Source: JABFXX01 sp964419605 (GTDB lineage: Bacteria > Myxococcota_A > Polyangia > Haliangiales > Haliangiaceae). Taken from it: 64,000 nt of DNA. The notes beneath the pieces are model-generated. The model worked only from the letters and a program-made list of their open reading frames with translations. It searched no databases and was not told the origin of the DNA. A program made the position numbers and the translations under genes. Positions 17,390 to 25,970 of the stretch are shown piece after piece (within the stretch, counting starts at the first letter, position 1; every line of letters starts with the position of its first letter). The stretch covers positions 1 through 64,000 of the forward strand of contig CAYQQM010000001.1 of NCBI GenBank assembly GCA_964419605.1. Reading direction: 5' to 3'.

Positions 17390-18157
17390 CTACAGCAGGT
17401 CCAGCAGGAGTCTAGTCCCGATGAGGAGCGTCCGGCTGTCGTCCCCGGCAAACCCCACATCGAAACGCGAATGAATGTCCAACACGGGCGTACGAAAGTC
17501 GCCCCACGGAGTTAGGCGAAGGCTTAGCTCGAGTCCGGCGAAACCGCTCACCGAACCGCCCCCGAGCCGCACTCCAGTTCCGCCTCCCAAGCTAACGGGT
17601 CCGACCCCGTAGCTGAGCCCGAGCCGCAGTTGGGTGTCTCCGGGTTCGAAGCGGGAAATCCCCTCCAGCAGCGCGCCAAAACCCGGCTTTGCGAGCAGCT
17701 TGCGAGGGTTTAGATCGCCGAACAGTTCGCGATACACATCGTCGGCTACCTCGCGGGCAATCGCACCGAGGTCGTCCGGCGGAGTACCTCCGCTGGCGAC
17801 GATTGCCTTGACCCGATCGAGCACGCGCTGCTGTAGCCGCTCGCTGACCAGGCGGGGCAAATCCAAGATCGATGGATAGCGAAACGTGTACAGACCAATC
17901 CCGTACGCAATTCCTGCCACAGTCGAGCCTTGCAACGCAAAATCGCGACCTACAACCCCTCCAACGAATGGGCCGATCGCGATTCCGCGCCGAAGCCGCT
18001 TGACCACGCTGCTCGCCAATCGCGAAACCAAATCGCTCTCGACCTCTGCAGCGAAACTTCTCGACGCGGTTGCAGCACGATCCGAAGCAAGACCATCTGC
18101 CTGGACCACGGCCGCCGCCTGTGACACGAGCGCGATGACGAGAAGTGCCTTTCGCAT
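17390..18157 (-). CDS. Secreted hypothetical protein
   Basis: The start at ATG 18157 gives a clean signal peptide (MRKALLVIALVSQAAAVVQA) and a mature protein of about 235 residues; a longer frame upstream has Arg-rich composition typical of a non-coding shadow. The C-terminal half alternates Gly-rich and hydrophobic stretches (LRLGLSYGVGPVSLGGGTGVRLGG region) and ends in a hydrophobic LLLDLL, which would suit an outer-membrane-associated beta protein. No family is recognised. It is divergent from the phosphatase gene, with a 117-bp spacer. Confidence 0.6.
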   Translation of the reverse strand: MRKALLVIALVSQAAAVVQADGLASDRAATASRSFAAEVESDLVSRLASSVVKRLRRGIAIGPFVGGVVGRDFALQGSTVAGIAYGIGLYTFRYPSILDLPRLVSERLQQRVLDRVKAIVASGGTPPDDLGAIAREVADDVYRELFGDLNPRKLLAKPGFGALLEGISRFEPGDTQLRLGLSYGVGPVSLGGGTGVRLGGGSVSGFAGLELSLRLTPWGDFRTPVLDIHSRFDVGFAGDDSRTLLIGTRLLLDLL

Positions 18158-18274
18158 CTTCGCATCGTAGTGGCCAAAACCTGTCAGGCGCAAAAAGCGA
18201 ACCCGATCGAGGACGCGGCCGAACGCGATCCCACTCCGAACGCCGTTGCGCGCTTCCAGGTAAACTAACGGAAC

Positions 18275-19198
18275 GTGCGCACCACCATCCTGTGGACTGT
18301 TCTCGCGGTGTCCTGCGACCGCGGCCATCGCGAGGCGGTTCCGGCAACGCCTCAGCCTGCAGCGGCGGCGCCCGGACCAGCAGCGCCTACACGGTGCTCG
18401 CTCGCGCCTCACGCAACGCGAATGCCGCAGCCGAAGCGCGCCGTCGCTATTGGCGATTTGCACGGCGACTTGGGCAGCACACGTGCAGCGCTTCGCGCGG
18501 CTGGCGCCATCGATGAGCGCAATACCTGGATCGGCGGCGGGCTCGTCGTGATTCAGCTCGGCGATGTACTCGATCGCGGCGATGAAGAGTCTCAGATTCT
18601 CGAGCTATTCGACCGCCTCGAGACGGAAGCGCGCGCCGCCGGCGGCGCAGTGATCCAGCTGCTGGGCAATCACGAACTCATGAACGCCGCCCACGACTTC
18701 CGCTACGTCACTCGCCGCGGCGCAGATGACTTCGCTGGCGATCGCGAACGAGCATTCGCGCCCGGTGGCCCGTGGGCGAAGCGGCTCGCGAACCACGACG
18801 CGATTGTCGTCGTCGGCGACGCGATCTTGTCTCACGCCGGTATCGTCGACGAGTGGGCAGCAAGGATCGACGAGACAAACATGAGCTCGCGGTGCTGGCT
18901 CGATGGCCAGACCGGCGATCCTTCCACCCCACCGCCCGCGCTCGTGAACCAGGAAAGTCCACTATGGACGCGCAAATGGGGAAGTGGGACCGCCGATTGT
19001 CATGAGCTCGATCGGGTGCTTGATCGAGTCGGGGCGAAGCAAATGATCGTCGCTCATACGGTTCAAGAACGCGGCATTACGTCGGCGTGCAACGGTAAAC
19101 TCTGGCGTATCGACGTTGGACTGGCGGCGGTCTATGGGGGGCCGATCGAAGTGCTCGAACTCGGCGATCCGCCGAAGGTAATCATAGGCAAGCGATGA
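18275..19198 (+). CDS. Calcineurin-like metallophosphatase (Shewanella-type) lipoprotein
   Basis: The 307-residue protein starts with GTG and has a signal peptide with lipobox AVSC. The phosphoesterase motifs appear in order: IGDLHGD near residue 60, LGDVLDRG near 90, LGNHE near 125, ILSHAG near 188 and VAHTVQ near 263, which give the dinuclear metal centre. The pattern resembles the Shewanella-like phosphatases, which dephosphorylate phosphotyrosine or phosphoserine substrates. The lipobox points to action at the periplasmic face. The substrate is unknown. Confidence 0.85.
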   Translation: MRTTILWTVLAVSCDRGHREAVPATPQPAAAAPGPAAPTRCSLAPHATRMPQPKRAVAIGDLHGDLGSTRAALRAAGAIDERNTWIGGGLVVIQLGDVLDRGDEESQILELFDRLETEARAAGGAVIQLLGNHELMNAAHDFRYVTRRGADDFAGDRERAFAPGGPWAKRLANHDAIVVVGDAILSHAGIVDEWAARIDETNMSSRCWLDGQTGDPSTPPPALVNQESPLWTRKWGSGTADCHELDRVLDRVGAKQMIVAHTVQERGITSACNGKLWRIDVGLAAVYGGPIEVLELGDPPKVIIGKR

Positions 19199-19480
19199 CC
19201 GCCCCGCAGGAAGTCCTCTTGGCGGCGGTGGCAGGGGCAGAAAATACGCAAGGCAAAAGCGTTCGATCGCGTGCGCGAATACATCAAGAGCGCCAGCGTC
19301 ATCCTCCCAGCCCTTGCATCGGGAAGGCATCTCGGCAGACGAGCGATTCGCAGCCGAGGGTAACGACGTAGCGTCAGGCTCTTGCCAACGAAAGAGCACG
19401 GCGCAACTGAGTCCGAACATAGCGTTTCATTTTTTTGCGAATTTTCCCAACCCGATGAGATAGGGTCCGACAAACCCAGC

Positions 19481-20680
19481 ATGACGCAACTACACAAACA
19501 ATCGTCAATCCTCAAGACCGCCGTTCACCGGCCAACCCTGGGCAACCCAGCACGACCAATTCAACGGATTCTGCTGACGGCGGCTCTGGTAGCTACGGCC
19601 GCCTGTACGGTAGCCAACCCGATTCGCCGTAACGATCCTGGAGATGCCCCGGACGCGGGCACTATGGCAGACGCCCAGCACCCTCCGGACCCCGGCGTGA
19701 AACTGAGCCCGGTTACCTGCCAGCCAAACCTGGCATACCACGCTGCTGTAAGAGTGAAATCAGCTTACGAAGGTTTACCGGGGTGGGCGATCGCCAACGC
19801 GGTGGATGGAAAGACCATCTTCAGTCCCGGGTATTATGGGTATTCCAGCCAGGTGGGCAACGCCGACAACCCAACTGAAAGCCAATGGGTCGAGATTGAC
19901 CTTGGCGTGCCACGCATTTTTGATTCGATTGTTCTGTATCCGCGTAGCGACCCTGGTCGCATCGGCGATGGATTTCCCATCGAATTCACGATCAAGGTCT
20001 GGAATGGAACCGAGTGGTTGACAAGAGTCACGCATACCAATTATCCGAAGCCCAATGATAGTCCGCAGATTTTTACATGGAGCTCGCGCAGTGCGGCAAG
20101 TAAGGTCCTAATTGAAACTACCAACATGCGAAAGGTCGACGGCTGGTATGTAATGCAGTTTACAGAGATCCAGATTTCCGACTCGATGTCTGAACTCAAC
20201 CCTCAATCGAATCAATTGTTAGGAGCTCGGGTTGCGGCAAGCACTTCGCACGAATATCAAGACCAGACCGTCGGGTGGGCAAGCGCCAACGTTGTCGATG
20301 GCGATACCACTACAGCTCACGCTGGATATTCCAGTGTCTTTCAGGACGTGGAAATCCGCGACAAGCAGCACCCAGAGTGGCTCGAATTTTCTTTGCCTTG
20401 CCGGAAGGTGCTTTCAAAGATCGTGCTCTATCCGCGCAATCACCCTGGTTATTTCGATTTCGGATTCCCTGAGGATTTTTCGATCTCGCTTTGGAATGGA
20501 ACGGGTTGGGATAAGAAGGTTGACGAAACCGGCTACAAGCTGCCAGGCGGAGCAGCGCAAACGTTTTCATGGGGATCTTCCTACACCACGGATAAGATTC
20601 GAATTAATGCCACCAAGCTGCGAAACCTTGAGCAGGGTTGGTACATGTTCCAGCTTTCGGAAGTGGAAGCGTATCCGTAG
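19481..20680 (+). CDS. Lipoprotein with two discoidin (F5/8 type C) domains
   Basis: The ATG at 19481 gives a 399-residue lipoprotein with lipobox TAAC near residue 42. Two similar halves follow (about 85-235 and 240-398), each with WAIANAVDG or WASANVVDG, an aromatic/Gly-rich loop, WVEIDLGVPRIFDSIVLYPR or WLEFSLPCRKVLSKIVLYPR, and FSISLWNG. These are hallmarks of discoidin-like carbohydrate- or lipid-binding beta-sandwiches. The gene is visibly richer in A and T than its neighbours and is preceded by an AT-rich stretch, which may mean acquisition by transfer. It probably acts in surface binding. Confidence 0.8.
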   Translation: MTQLHKQSSILKTAVHRPTLGNPARPIQRILLTAALVATAACTVANPIRRNDPGDAPDAGTMADAQHPPDPGVKLSPVTCQPNLAYHAAVRVKSAYEGLPGWAIANAVDGKTIFSPGYYGYSSQVGNADNPTESQWVEIDLGVPRIFDSIVLYPRSDPGRIGDGFPIEFTIKVWNGTEWLTRVTHTNYPKPNDSPQIFTWSSRSAASKVLIETTNMRKVDGWYVMQFTEIQISDSMSELNPQSNQLLGARVAASTSHEYQDQTVGWASANVVDGDTTTAHAGYSSVFQDVEIRDKQHPEWLEFSLPCRKVLSKIVLYPRNHPGYFDFGFPEDFSISLWNGTGWDKKVDETGYKLPGGAAQTFSWGSSYTTDKIRINATKLRNLEQGWYMFQLSEVEAYP

Positions 20681-20897
20681 ACCGGGCTCAGACAGCGACA
20701 AGCGACAAACACCTCGACCGATAGGCAATCAGCACCGCTGATTTCGCGTCGGGCGACGGGTTCTCTCTCATCCGCCAGCCCACCATCAGGACTGGGACTC
20801 GAACAGACCGCACCACCCGCCATGGTGTTTCCCACCGGCCGTACCTGACAAAGCGGCGTTCCACCCCTCAGCCCACCGACTGCGATATGGTCCGGTC

Positions 20898-21758
20898 GTG
20901 TACCAATTGCGCGCGCCTGCGCCGAAGCTGATCCGCTATATCGAAAACTACTGGTTTGCCGCGCCAGCGCCGGGCGAACCACTCGATCTTCGGGTCGACG
21001 TATTTGTCGACGGTCGCGCCGACCTGATTTTCAATTTCGGGGCGCCGTATCGGCGCGAGGTCGTCGGGAGCGAAGCGGTCGAGCATTCTCAATCCAACCT
21101 CGACGCGCAGAGACTGGTGCCGATTCGAATCACACAACGTGGCGCCATTCGCACGACCGGCGTCCGGTTTCGCCTGGGCGGCGTTGCTCCATTTGCAGCC
21201 GTGCCGCTCGGTGAAGTGACCGGCCAGACGCCCGCTCCCAGTGTTGTGTTCGGCCCGGACGCTGCCGATCTGGAACGCGAACTCGCCACGACCACCGATG
21301 TCGATCAGGCGGCACAGTTACTCGATGCGTTCTTTGTGCAGCGAATGTCGACTGATCCGACCGCAGACGTGTTTCATCGCGCGCTCGAGCTTCAGGTCGA
21401 CAGCGATGGTCGCATCAACGTCGAAGAGCTCGCGGACCAGCTCGCCGTGTCGCCGCGCCATCTCGAGCGGCTGTTCTTCCGCCACCTCGGGATTCCACCC
21501 AAAACCGTTGCGCGCATCCTTCGGTTCCAGTGCGCACTTCGCGCCCTGATGAAAGATCCGGGCTGCTCGCTCGCACAGGTCGCCACTGACGCCGGTTATT
21601 TTGACCAAGCGCACTTCATAAAAGACTTCAAACGCATGAGCGGTGGTGTACCGCGCGGCTATCGAGGCTACTTTCCCCCCGAGGGGCCCGCCGACTTTGC
21701 GCCCAACGTGGTCGTGTTCTTACAAGACGGCATCGAAGGTACTCCCGATGATGCGTGA
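20898..21758 (+). CDS. AraC-family transcriptional regulator
   Basis: The 286-residue protein has an N-terminal sensing domain (about 1-150; YIENYWFAAP and DGRADLIFNFG are typical of the domain found in many unassigned AraC proteins). The C-terminal AraC double helix-turn-helix spans about 175-270 (VEELADQLAVSPRHLERLFFRHLGIPPK and LAQVATDAGYFDQAHFIKDFKRMSG). The next two genes follow closely and may be its targets or co-transcribed partners. It starts with GTG. No effector can be inferred. Confidence 0.9.
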   Translation: MYQLRAPAPKLIRYIENYWFAAPAPGEPLDLRVDVFVDGRADLIFNFGAPYRREVVGSEAVEHSQSNLDAQRLVPIRITQRGAIRTTGVRFRLGGVAPFAAVPLGEVTGQTPAPSVVFGPDAADLERELATTTDVDQAAQLLDAFFVQRMSTDPTADVFHRALELQVDSDGRINVEELADQLAVSPRHLERLFFRHLGIPPKTVARILRFQCALRALMKDPGCSLAQVATDAGYFDQAHFIKDFKRMSGGVPRGYRGYFPPEGPADFAPNVVVFLQDGIEGTPDDA

Positions 21759-21771
21759 CCTGAGGTAGCGC

Positions 21772-22188
21772 ATGGCGAAGCACTGGTCCGGCAAAGGAAC
21801 AAAAGATAACCCCTGGCAGCTAAAAACGCCTCCGTTGACAGCGGAATACACGATGTACCGCGACGACGCAGTGGACCCGCCGTTGCTCATCTGCCAGGTG
21901 GGCTCGACGAAACTCACGTACCTCGCCCGTGCCATCGACGACGTCCCGGCGATGCTAAAGCAGCACGGTGACTGGATGATGCTCGGTTCCGCGGACGAAC
22001 AGAAGCCCGCTACCGAGGGAACGCTCGAAGCGTGGGCGCGCGCGAAGACCAACCCGGTGGGCGGTTGGTACGGCCAGAAAAAGGGATACCGTGGGCGGTT
22101 TGCGATGTACGTACCTCCGCTGCTCGAGGCGCTGGGCAAAGTCGAGCTTGAGCACAACCCCAAGAACAATCGGGTGAAACTCAAGTGA
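21772..22188 (+). CDS. Small conserved hypothetical protein
   Basis: The 138-residue soluble protein opens with MAKHWSGKGTKDNPWQLKTPP and contains a GGWYGQKKGYRGRFAMYVPPLLEAL segment. The strong pattern suggests a defined small family, but I cannot assign function. It lies 13 bp after the AraC regulator and overlaps the following SRPBCC gene by GTGA, so the three probably form one transcript. Confidence 0.7.
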   Translation: MAKHWSGKGTKDNPWQLKTPPLTAEYTMYRDDAVDPPLLICQVGSTKLTYLARAIDDVPAMLKQHGDWMMLGSADEQKPATEGTLEAWARAKTNPVGGWYGQKKGYRGRFAMYVPPLLEALGKVELEHNPKNNRVKLK

Positions 22189-22631
22189 ACGCCGCGAAGA
22201 CCGAATCCGTGTTCCGGCTGCGTTACGCCGTGAACGTTACGATCGCTGCCGCACCGAAACGAATCTGGGACAAGCTCACCGACGCTGCAGGGTTCCCGAG
22301 GTGGAATTCTACGGTCGAGAGCGTCGTCGGGCCAATCGCCCTGGGCTCGAAGCTGAAGATCACCGTGCCGATCGCCCCAGGACGAACCTTCACGCCGAAC
22401 GTCGTCGAATTCGTGCCCGAGCAGCGCATGGTATGGCGCGATGGTTTGTTCCCAATGTTTCAGGGCACCCGGACGTTTTCGTTGACTCCACGCGACGGTG
22501 CAACGGACTTCGAGATGGTCGAGGTGTTTCGCGGCGCAATGCTACCGTTGATCAAGAAGTCCCTTCCCGACTTTGTTCCGGTGTTCGATCGCTACGCCGC
22601 TGATCTAAAGCGCGCGTGCGAAGTCACGTGA
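22185..22631 (+). CDS. SRPBCC (START/Bet v 1 fold) family protein
   Basis: The 148-residue product has the family pattern: an N-terminal strand (VFRLRYAVNVTIAAAPKRIWDKLTDAAGFPRWNS), mid-protein beta strands with MVWRDG, and a long C-terminal helix (MLPLIKKSLPDFVPVFDRYAADL). This fold makes a hydrophobic pocket for small ligands and occurs in polyketide cyclases, Aha1-like proteins and uncharacterised stress proteins. It starts at the GTG overlapping the preceding stop. Confidence 0.82.
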   Translation: MNAAKTESVFRLRYAVNVTIAAAPKRIWDKLTDAAGFPRWNSTVESVVGPIALGSKLKITVPIAPGRTFTPNVVEFVPEQRMVWRDGLFPMFQGTRTFSLTPRDGATDFEMVEVFRGAMLPLIKKSLPDFVPVFDRYAADLKRACEVT

Positions 22632-22927
22632 CGGGCCGACTGCACGAACTTCGAGCTGGTTCTGTACGATGACGCTGGTCAGCGAGCACTACATTAGAAC
22701 GACGACCGACGCTCTTGGGAGCAACAGCATACGGCCCGGGTCGGCGTCAAAAGCAAACGAAAAAGTCGCCAACATCCATGCTTACCAATGGGAGCTTGGG
22801 CTTTCGATCGCCTCTCGCAGACGACGCAGGCATCCGCGAAGTCGAGCGAGCGTTCCCGATAGCGAAAACTTGCGCTGCGAATGGCTTCCAGCTCCTCAGG
22901 AAGGAAGTGCTGGCTGATAACCGCGCC

Positions 22928-24214
22928 TTATTCGAGGCGACAGTCAGCAGTCTCCCTGGTTGCCAGCAGTCCCACCAGGCTGAGCAGGGCAGCGGCGGTT
23001 AGGTAGTAACCCACGTATGCGAGGCCATATCGCGTCGCCAAGCCCATAGCGATGGACGGCGCCAGCGACGCGCCGAGAATGCCGGCTAGATTGAACGTCA
23101 GCGAGCTGCCAGTGTAGCGAACGCTCGTGGGAAATAGCTCGGACAGTACGGTGCCAAGGGGGCCGTATGTCAGGCCCATCAGACCGAGTCCTACTGCGAG
23201 CGTCACAACAGCGCCAGCCGTTCCCGCTACCAGCAGTGGAGGCAACGCGAAACCGTAGAGCGCGATCGCGGCGGTAACCCAAATCATTGTGCGTCGCCGC
23301 CTGCGCTCGGCCAGCCGTGCGGAGATTGGAATCGTCACGCCGAAGCACAGGACGCCGAATAGCTGCATGATCAGGAACTTCTCACGAGCGTAGCCGAGGT
23401 GCGTCGTCGCCCAGCCGAGCGTGAACACGGTCATCACGTAGAACAGGACAAATACCGTTAGCGACGCCAGAATGCCGAAGAACAGCGTCCTGCCGTGTTC
23501 GCGAAACACAGCGATCATAGGCACGTCTACCCGTGGTCCTTTCGTCAATGACTGTTGAAACACCGGCGTCTCGGTAATCGTCAGCCGAACGTACAGGCCA
23601 ACGAAAACGAGCACTGCACTGGCAAGAAACGGCAATCGCCACCCAAATTGAAAGAACTGCGCATCGGAGAGCGCGAGCGACAGCAGAAGAAATACCCCGC
23701 CCGAGAAGAAGAAGCCGATCGGCGCGCCCAGCTGCGGGAACATTCCGTACCACGCACGCTTCTCGGTGGGAGCGTTCTCGATCGCGAGCAGCACGGCTCC
23801 GCCCCACTCCCCGCCCAAACCCAGCCCCTGTCCGAAGCGGCACAATGCCAGGAGTACGGGGGCGGCAATTCCGATGGACTGATACGTGGGCAAAAGCCCA
23901 ATACAAACCGTTGAGAAGCCCATGGTGAGCAGGGCCGCTACGAGCGTCGCCTTTCGGCCAATGCGGTCGCCAAAGTGACCAAAAAGCGCTGAGCCGATCG
24001 GCCGAGCGAAGAAGGCTACTGCGAACGTCGCTAGAGCGGCGAGCTGTGCCGACGCCGGATCGCTGGCTGGAAAGAACATCGTGGGAAAAATAAGGACCGC
24101 GGCCGTGGCGTAGATATAGAAATCGAAGAACTCGATCGTTGTGCCGATCAAGCTGGCAAACAACACCTGACCAGGACGATTGGTGGAACGGCGGTTGGCC
24201 AGAGCGCGGCTCAC
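22928..24214 (-). CDS. MFS transporter, metabolite:H+ symporter (MHS) type
   Basis: The GTG at 24214 overlaps the stop of the dmeF-like gene as GTGA and gives a 428-residue protein with about 12 membrane segments. Signature MHS elements are present: an early FFDFYIYATAA in helix 1, GHFGDRIGRKATL between helices 2 and 3, and ALCRFGQGLGLGGEWGGAVLL in helix 4-5. Relatives import organic acids, shikimate, proline or betaine with protons. The open frame reaches back to 24412, but that part lies inside the upstream gene. The pairing with a metal exporter is unusual and may reflect metal-chelate handling. Confidence 0.85.
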   Translation of the reverse strand: MSRALANRRSTNRPGQVLFASLIGTTIEFFDFYIYATAAVLIFPTMFFPASDPASAQLAALATFAVAFFARPIGSALFGHFGDRIGRKATLVAALLTMGFSTVCIGLLPTYQSIGIAAPVLLALCRFGQGLGLGGEWGGAVLLAIENAPTEKRAWYGMFPQLGAPIGFFFSGGVFLLLSLALSDAQFFQFGWRLPFLASAVLVFVGLYVRLTITETPVFQQSLTKGPRVDVPMIAVFREHGRTLFFGILASLTVFVLFYVMTVFTLGWATTHLGYAREKFLIMQLFGVLCFGVTIPISARLAERRRRRTMIWVTAAIALYGFALPPLLVAGTAGAVVTLAVGLGLMGLTYGPLGTVLSELFPTSVRYTGSSLTFNLAGILGASLAPSIAMGLATRYGLAYVGYYLTAAALLSLVGLLATRETADCRLE

Positions 24215-25437
24215 GACGACGGCACCACTGCACGTGGCAAAACGGCTGCGGCCTGAGGTTCGAGGTGCGGAAGGTCGCAGCGATGGATCTCGATCGTTAG
24301 ATGCGCAACGGGCAGCACCTCGAGTACAGCTGCGCGATAGTACGCCAGTTCGCGCGGTGCAGCAGTCACCACCGAAACGATGCAGGCGCGCCGGCCGGGG
24401 CCCAGCTCCCAAACGTGCAGGTCAGCCACACGCACGTCGTCGATCGACTCCAATCGCTCGCGCACCACCTGCTCCTGCAGCGGCGACGACACGATGTCGA
24501 GGAGCTGCCCGCTGGCCTGCCGGCATAAGCTGATAGCCCACCAAGCGATCACCACACCGCCGAACAGCCCCATCGCGGGGTCGAGGTACCAGAGTCCCAG
24601 AAATTTCCCCAAAACCAAGGCTGCGATCGCCAACGCAGAGGTGAGCGCATCGGCAAGGATGTGGATGTATGCGGCGCGCATGTTGAAGTCGAGGCTACCG
24701 GGACGGACCGCAGCGTCGCTGTGACCGTGGCTTTGACCGTGGCTTTGACCGTGGCTTTGACCGTGGCTTTGANNNNNNNNNNNNNNNNNNNNNNNNNNNN
24801 NNNNNNNNNNNNNNNNNNNNNNNNNNNNNNNNNNNNNNNNNNNNNNNNNNNNNNNNNNNNNNNNNNNNNNNNCGTGGCTTTGACCGTGGCTTTGACCGTG
24901 GCTTTGACCGTGGCTGTGACCGTGGCTGTGACCGTGGCTGTGACCGTGGCTGTGACCGTGGCTGTGACCGTGGCCGTACTGGTGATGCCTGCCCAGCAAA
25001 GCCACCGACACCATGTTTACGACCAATCCCAAAATTGCGACCGGAATCGCGTCGTCGTAGTCAATGGTCGGTTGGGAGATCAGATTTTCCAGACCCTCCT
25101 TCGCCATCCAAACCGATACAACTGCCAAGACGACGCCGCTGGTGAACCCTGCCAAGGCGTAAACCTTTCCTGTGCCAAAGCTAAACGCGTCGGCGCGCGC
25201 GCGGGTACGGGCAAACCAATATGCGACCAGCGTTAAGCCGAGGGCCCCGACGTGCGTCCCCATGTGAAAGCCGTCTGCCGTGAGAGCCGTAGAGCCTGTG
25301 ATTTGTCCAACGACCAGCTCGCCCACCATCATCATTGCGGCGACTAATACAACCCACCGCGTCCGACGCTCTCCGGAACGGTTATGCTGCTCGTCGTTTT
25401 CGTGGTGAGCGTGAGCAGCTACTTCATGCGGCGACAT
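24211..25437 (-). CDS. dmeF: Cation diffusion facilitator, DmeF-like Co/Ni/Zn exporter
   Basis: Six membrane helices are expected. Paired metal-site residues are visible in TM2 (ALTADGFHMGTH) and TM5 (YIHILADALTS), and the FSFGTGKV segment after TM2 is characteristic of DmeF. An unusually long cytoplasmic His-rich loop of GHSH and GQSH tetrapeptides separates TM4 from TM5. It contains a 100-N gap, so its real length is unknown. The start is put at ATG 25437, before a His-rich N-terminus. Family members export divalent cobalt, nickel or zinc from the cytoplasm using the proton gradient. It overlaps the MFS gene. Confidence 0.88.
   Translation of the reverse strand: MSPHEVAAHAHHENDEQHNRSGERRTRWVVLVAAMMMVGELVVGQITGSTALTADGFHMGTHVGALGLTLVAYWFARTRARADAFSFGTGKVYALAGFTSGVVLAVVSVWMAKEGLENLISQPTIDYDDAIPVAILGLVVNMVSVALLGRHHQYGHGHSHGHSHGHSHGHSHGHSHGQSHGQSHGQSHXXXXXXXXXXXXXXXXXXXXXXXXXXXXXXXXXXQSHGQSHGQSHGQSHGHSDAAVRPGSLDFNMRAAYIHILADALTSALAIAALVLGKFLGLWYLDPAMGLFGGVVIAWWAISLCRQASGQLLDIVSSPLQEQVVRERLESIDDVRVADLHVWELGPGRRACIVSVVTAAPRELAYYRAAVLEVLPVAHLTIEIHRCDLPHLEPQAAAVLPRAVVPSS
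24718..24977. repeat. 12-bp tandem repeat with assembly gap
   Basis: The unit is CCGTGGCTTTGA, grading into CCGTGGCTGTGA toward the 3' side, and it encodes Gly-Gln/His-Ser-His on the minus strand. Bases 24773-24872 are N. An exact run of 100 usually marks a gap of unknown size, so the array length is undetermined. Confidence 0.95.
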
Positions 25438-25487
25438 GTTTGTGATGGGTTCTAGCCTATAGCGGCCGGGCGGCATAAGCTTTCCAG

Positions 25488-25970
25488 GTGCTGGATTGGC
25501 TTGGCTCCGTACAAATCCGCCGAAAAAGCCTCGGCCGCGTAGAACTTGGACTCACCCGCACAACCGCGTGGGCGGGCTGGGGGCTGTGCGCTGTGGCCGC
25601 GCGCATTGCGTTCGACGGTTCCCCCTGGGCCACCTTGGCTGCCGGGGTGCTATTGGCAACAGGCCTTCTCCTGGCAAGCTTGCGCCGGACTCTGGTTTTC
25701 GACCGCCGAACCGGCCTCCTCTATAGCGAACAGGGCGTTTTCGGGATCCGGCGCCGCTCCGCAATTCCGCTGTTTCATTTGCGCGCAGTGGTCGTCGCAG
25801 CGCAGCGCGAAGGGGTCTACGCAGCGTATGTCGAACGCCGGGTGGGAGGAACGATTCACCTCGACGAGTCCAGACATCCCGGATCGCTGATGCGACTCGC
25901 TGAAGCGGTGGCCGATGCCGCTGAATTGCGGCTCATTTACGACGCGACCACGCGAGCTGCGGCTGAGTAG
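25488..25970 (+). CDS. Small membrane protein, hypothetical
   Basis: The 160-residue protein starts with GTG and has two likely membrane helices (about 25-45 and 48-66), followed by a soluble part with strands LVFDRRTGLLYSE and FHLRAVVVAAQ. The arrangement resembles small two-helix proteins with a PH-like tail. It sits immediately before the MATE gene, sharing one base (TAGTGAGC), and is divergent from dmeF across 50 bp. Function unknown. Confidence 0.6.
   Translation: MLDWLGSVQIRRKSLGRVELGLTRTTAWAGWGLCAVAARIAFDGSPWATLAAGVLLATGLLLASLRRTLVFDRRTGLLYSEQGVFGIRRRSAIPLFHLRAVVVAAQREGVYAAYVERRVGGTIHLDESRHPGSLMRLAEAVADAAELRLIYDATTRAAAE

Noticed and set aside
22669..22917. 82-codon plus-strand ORF between the SRPBCC and MFS genes
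   Set aside because: No ribosome site, no family pattern and Arg/Ser-rich composition; the region is more likely a spacer between converging genes.
24718..24977. Direct repeats that could be taken for a CRISPR array
   Set aside because: The unit is 12 bp without spacers and encodes the His-rich loop of a metal exporter in frame.
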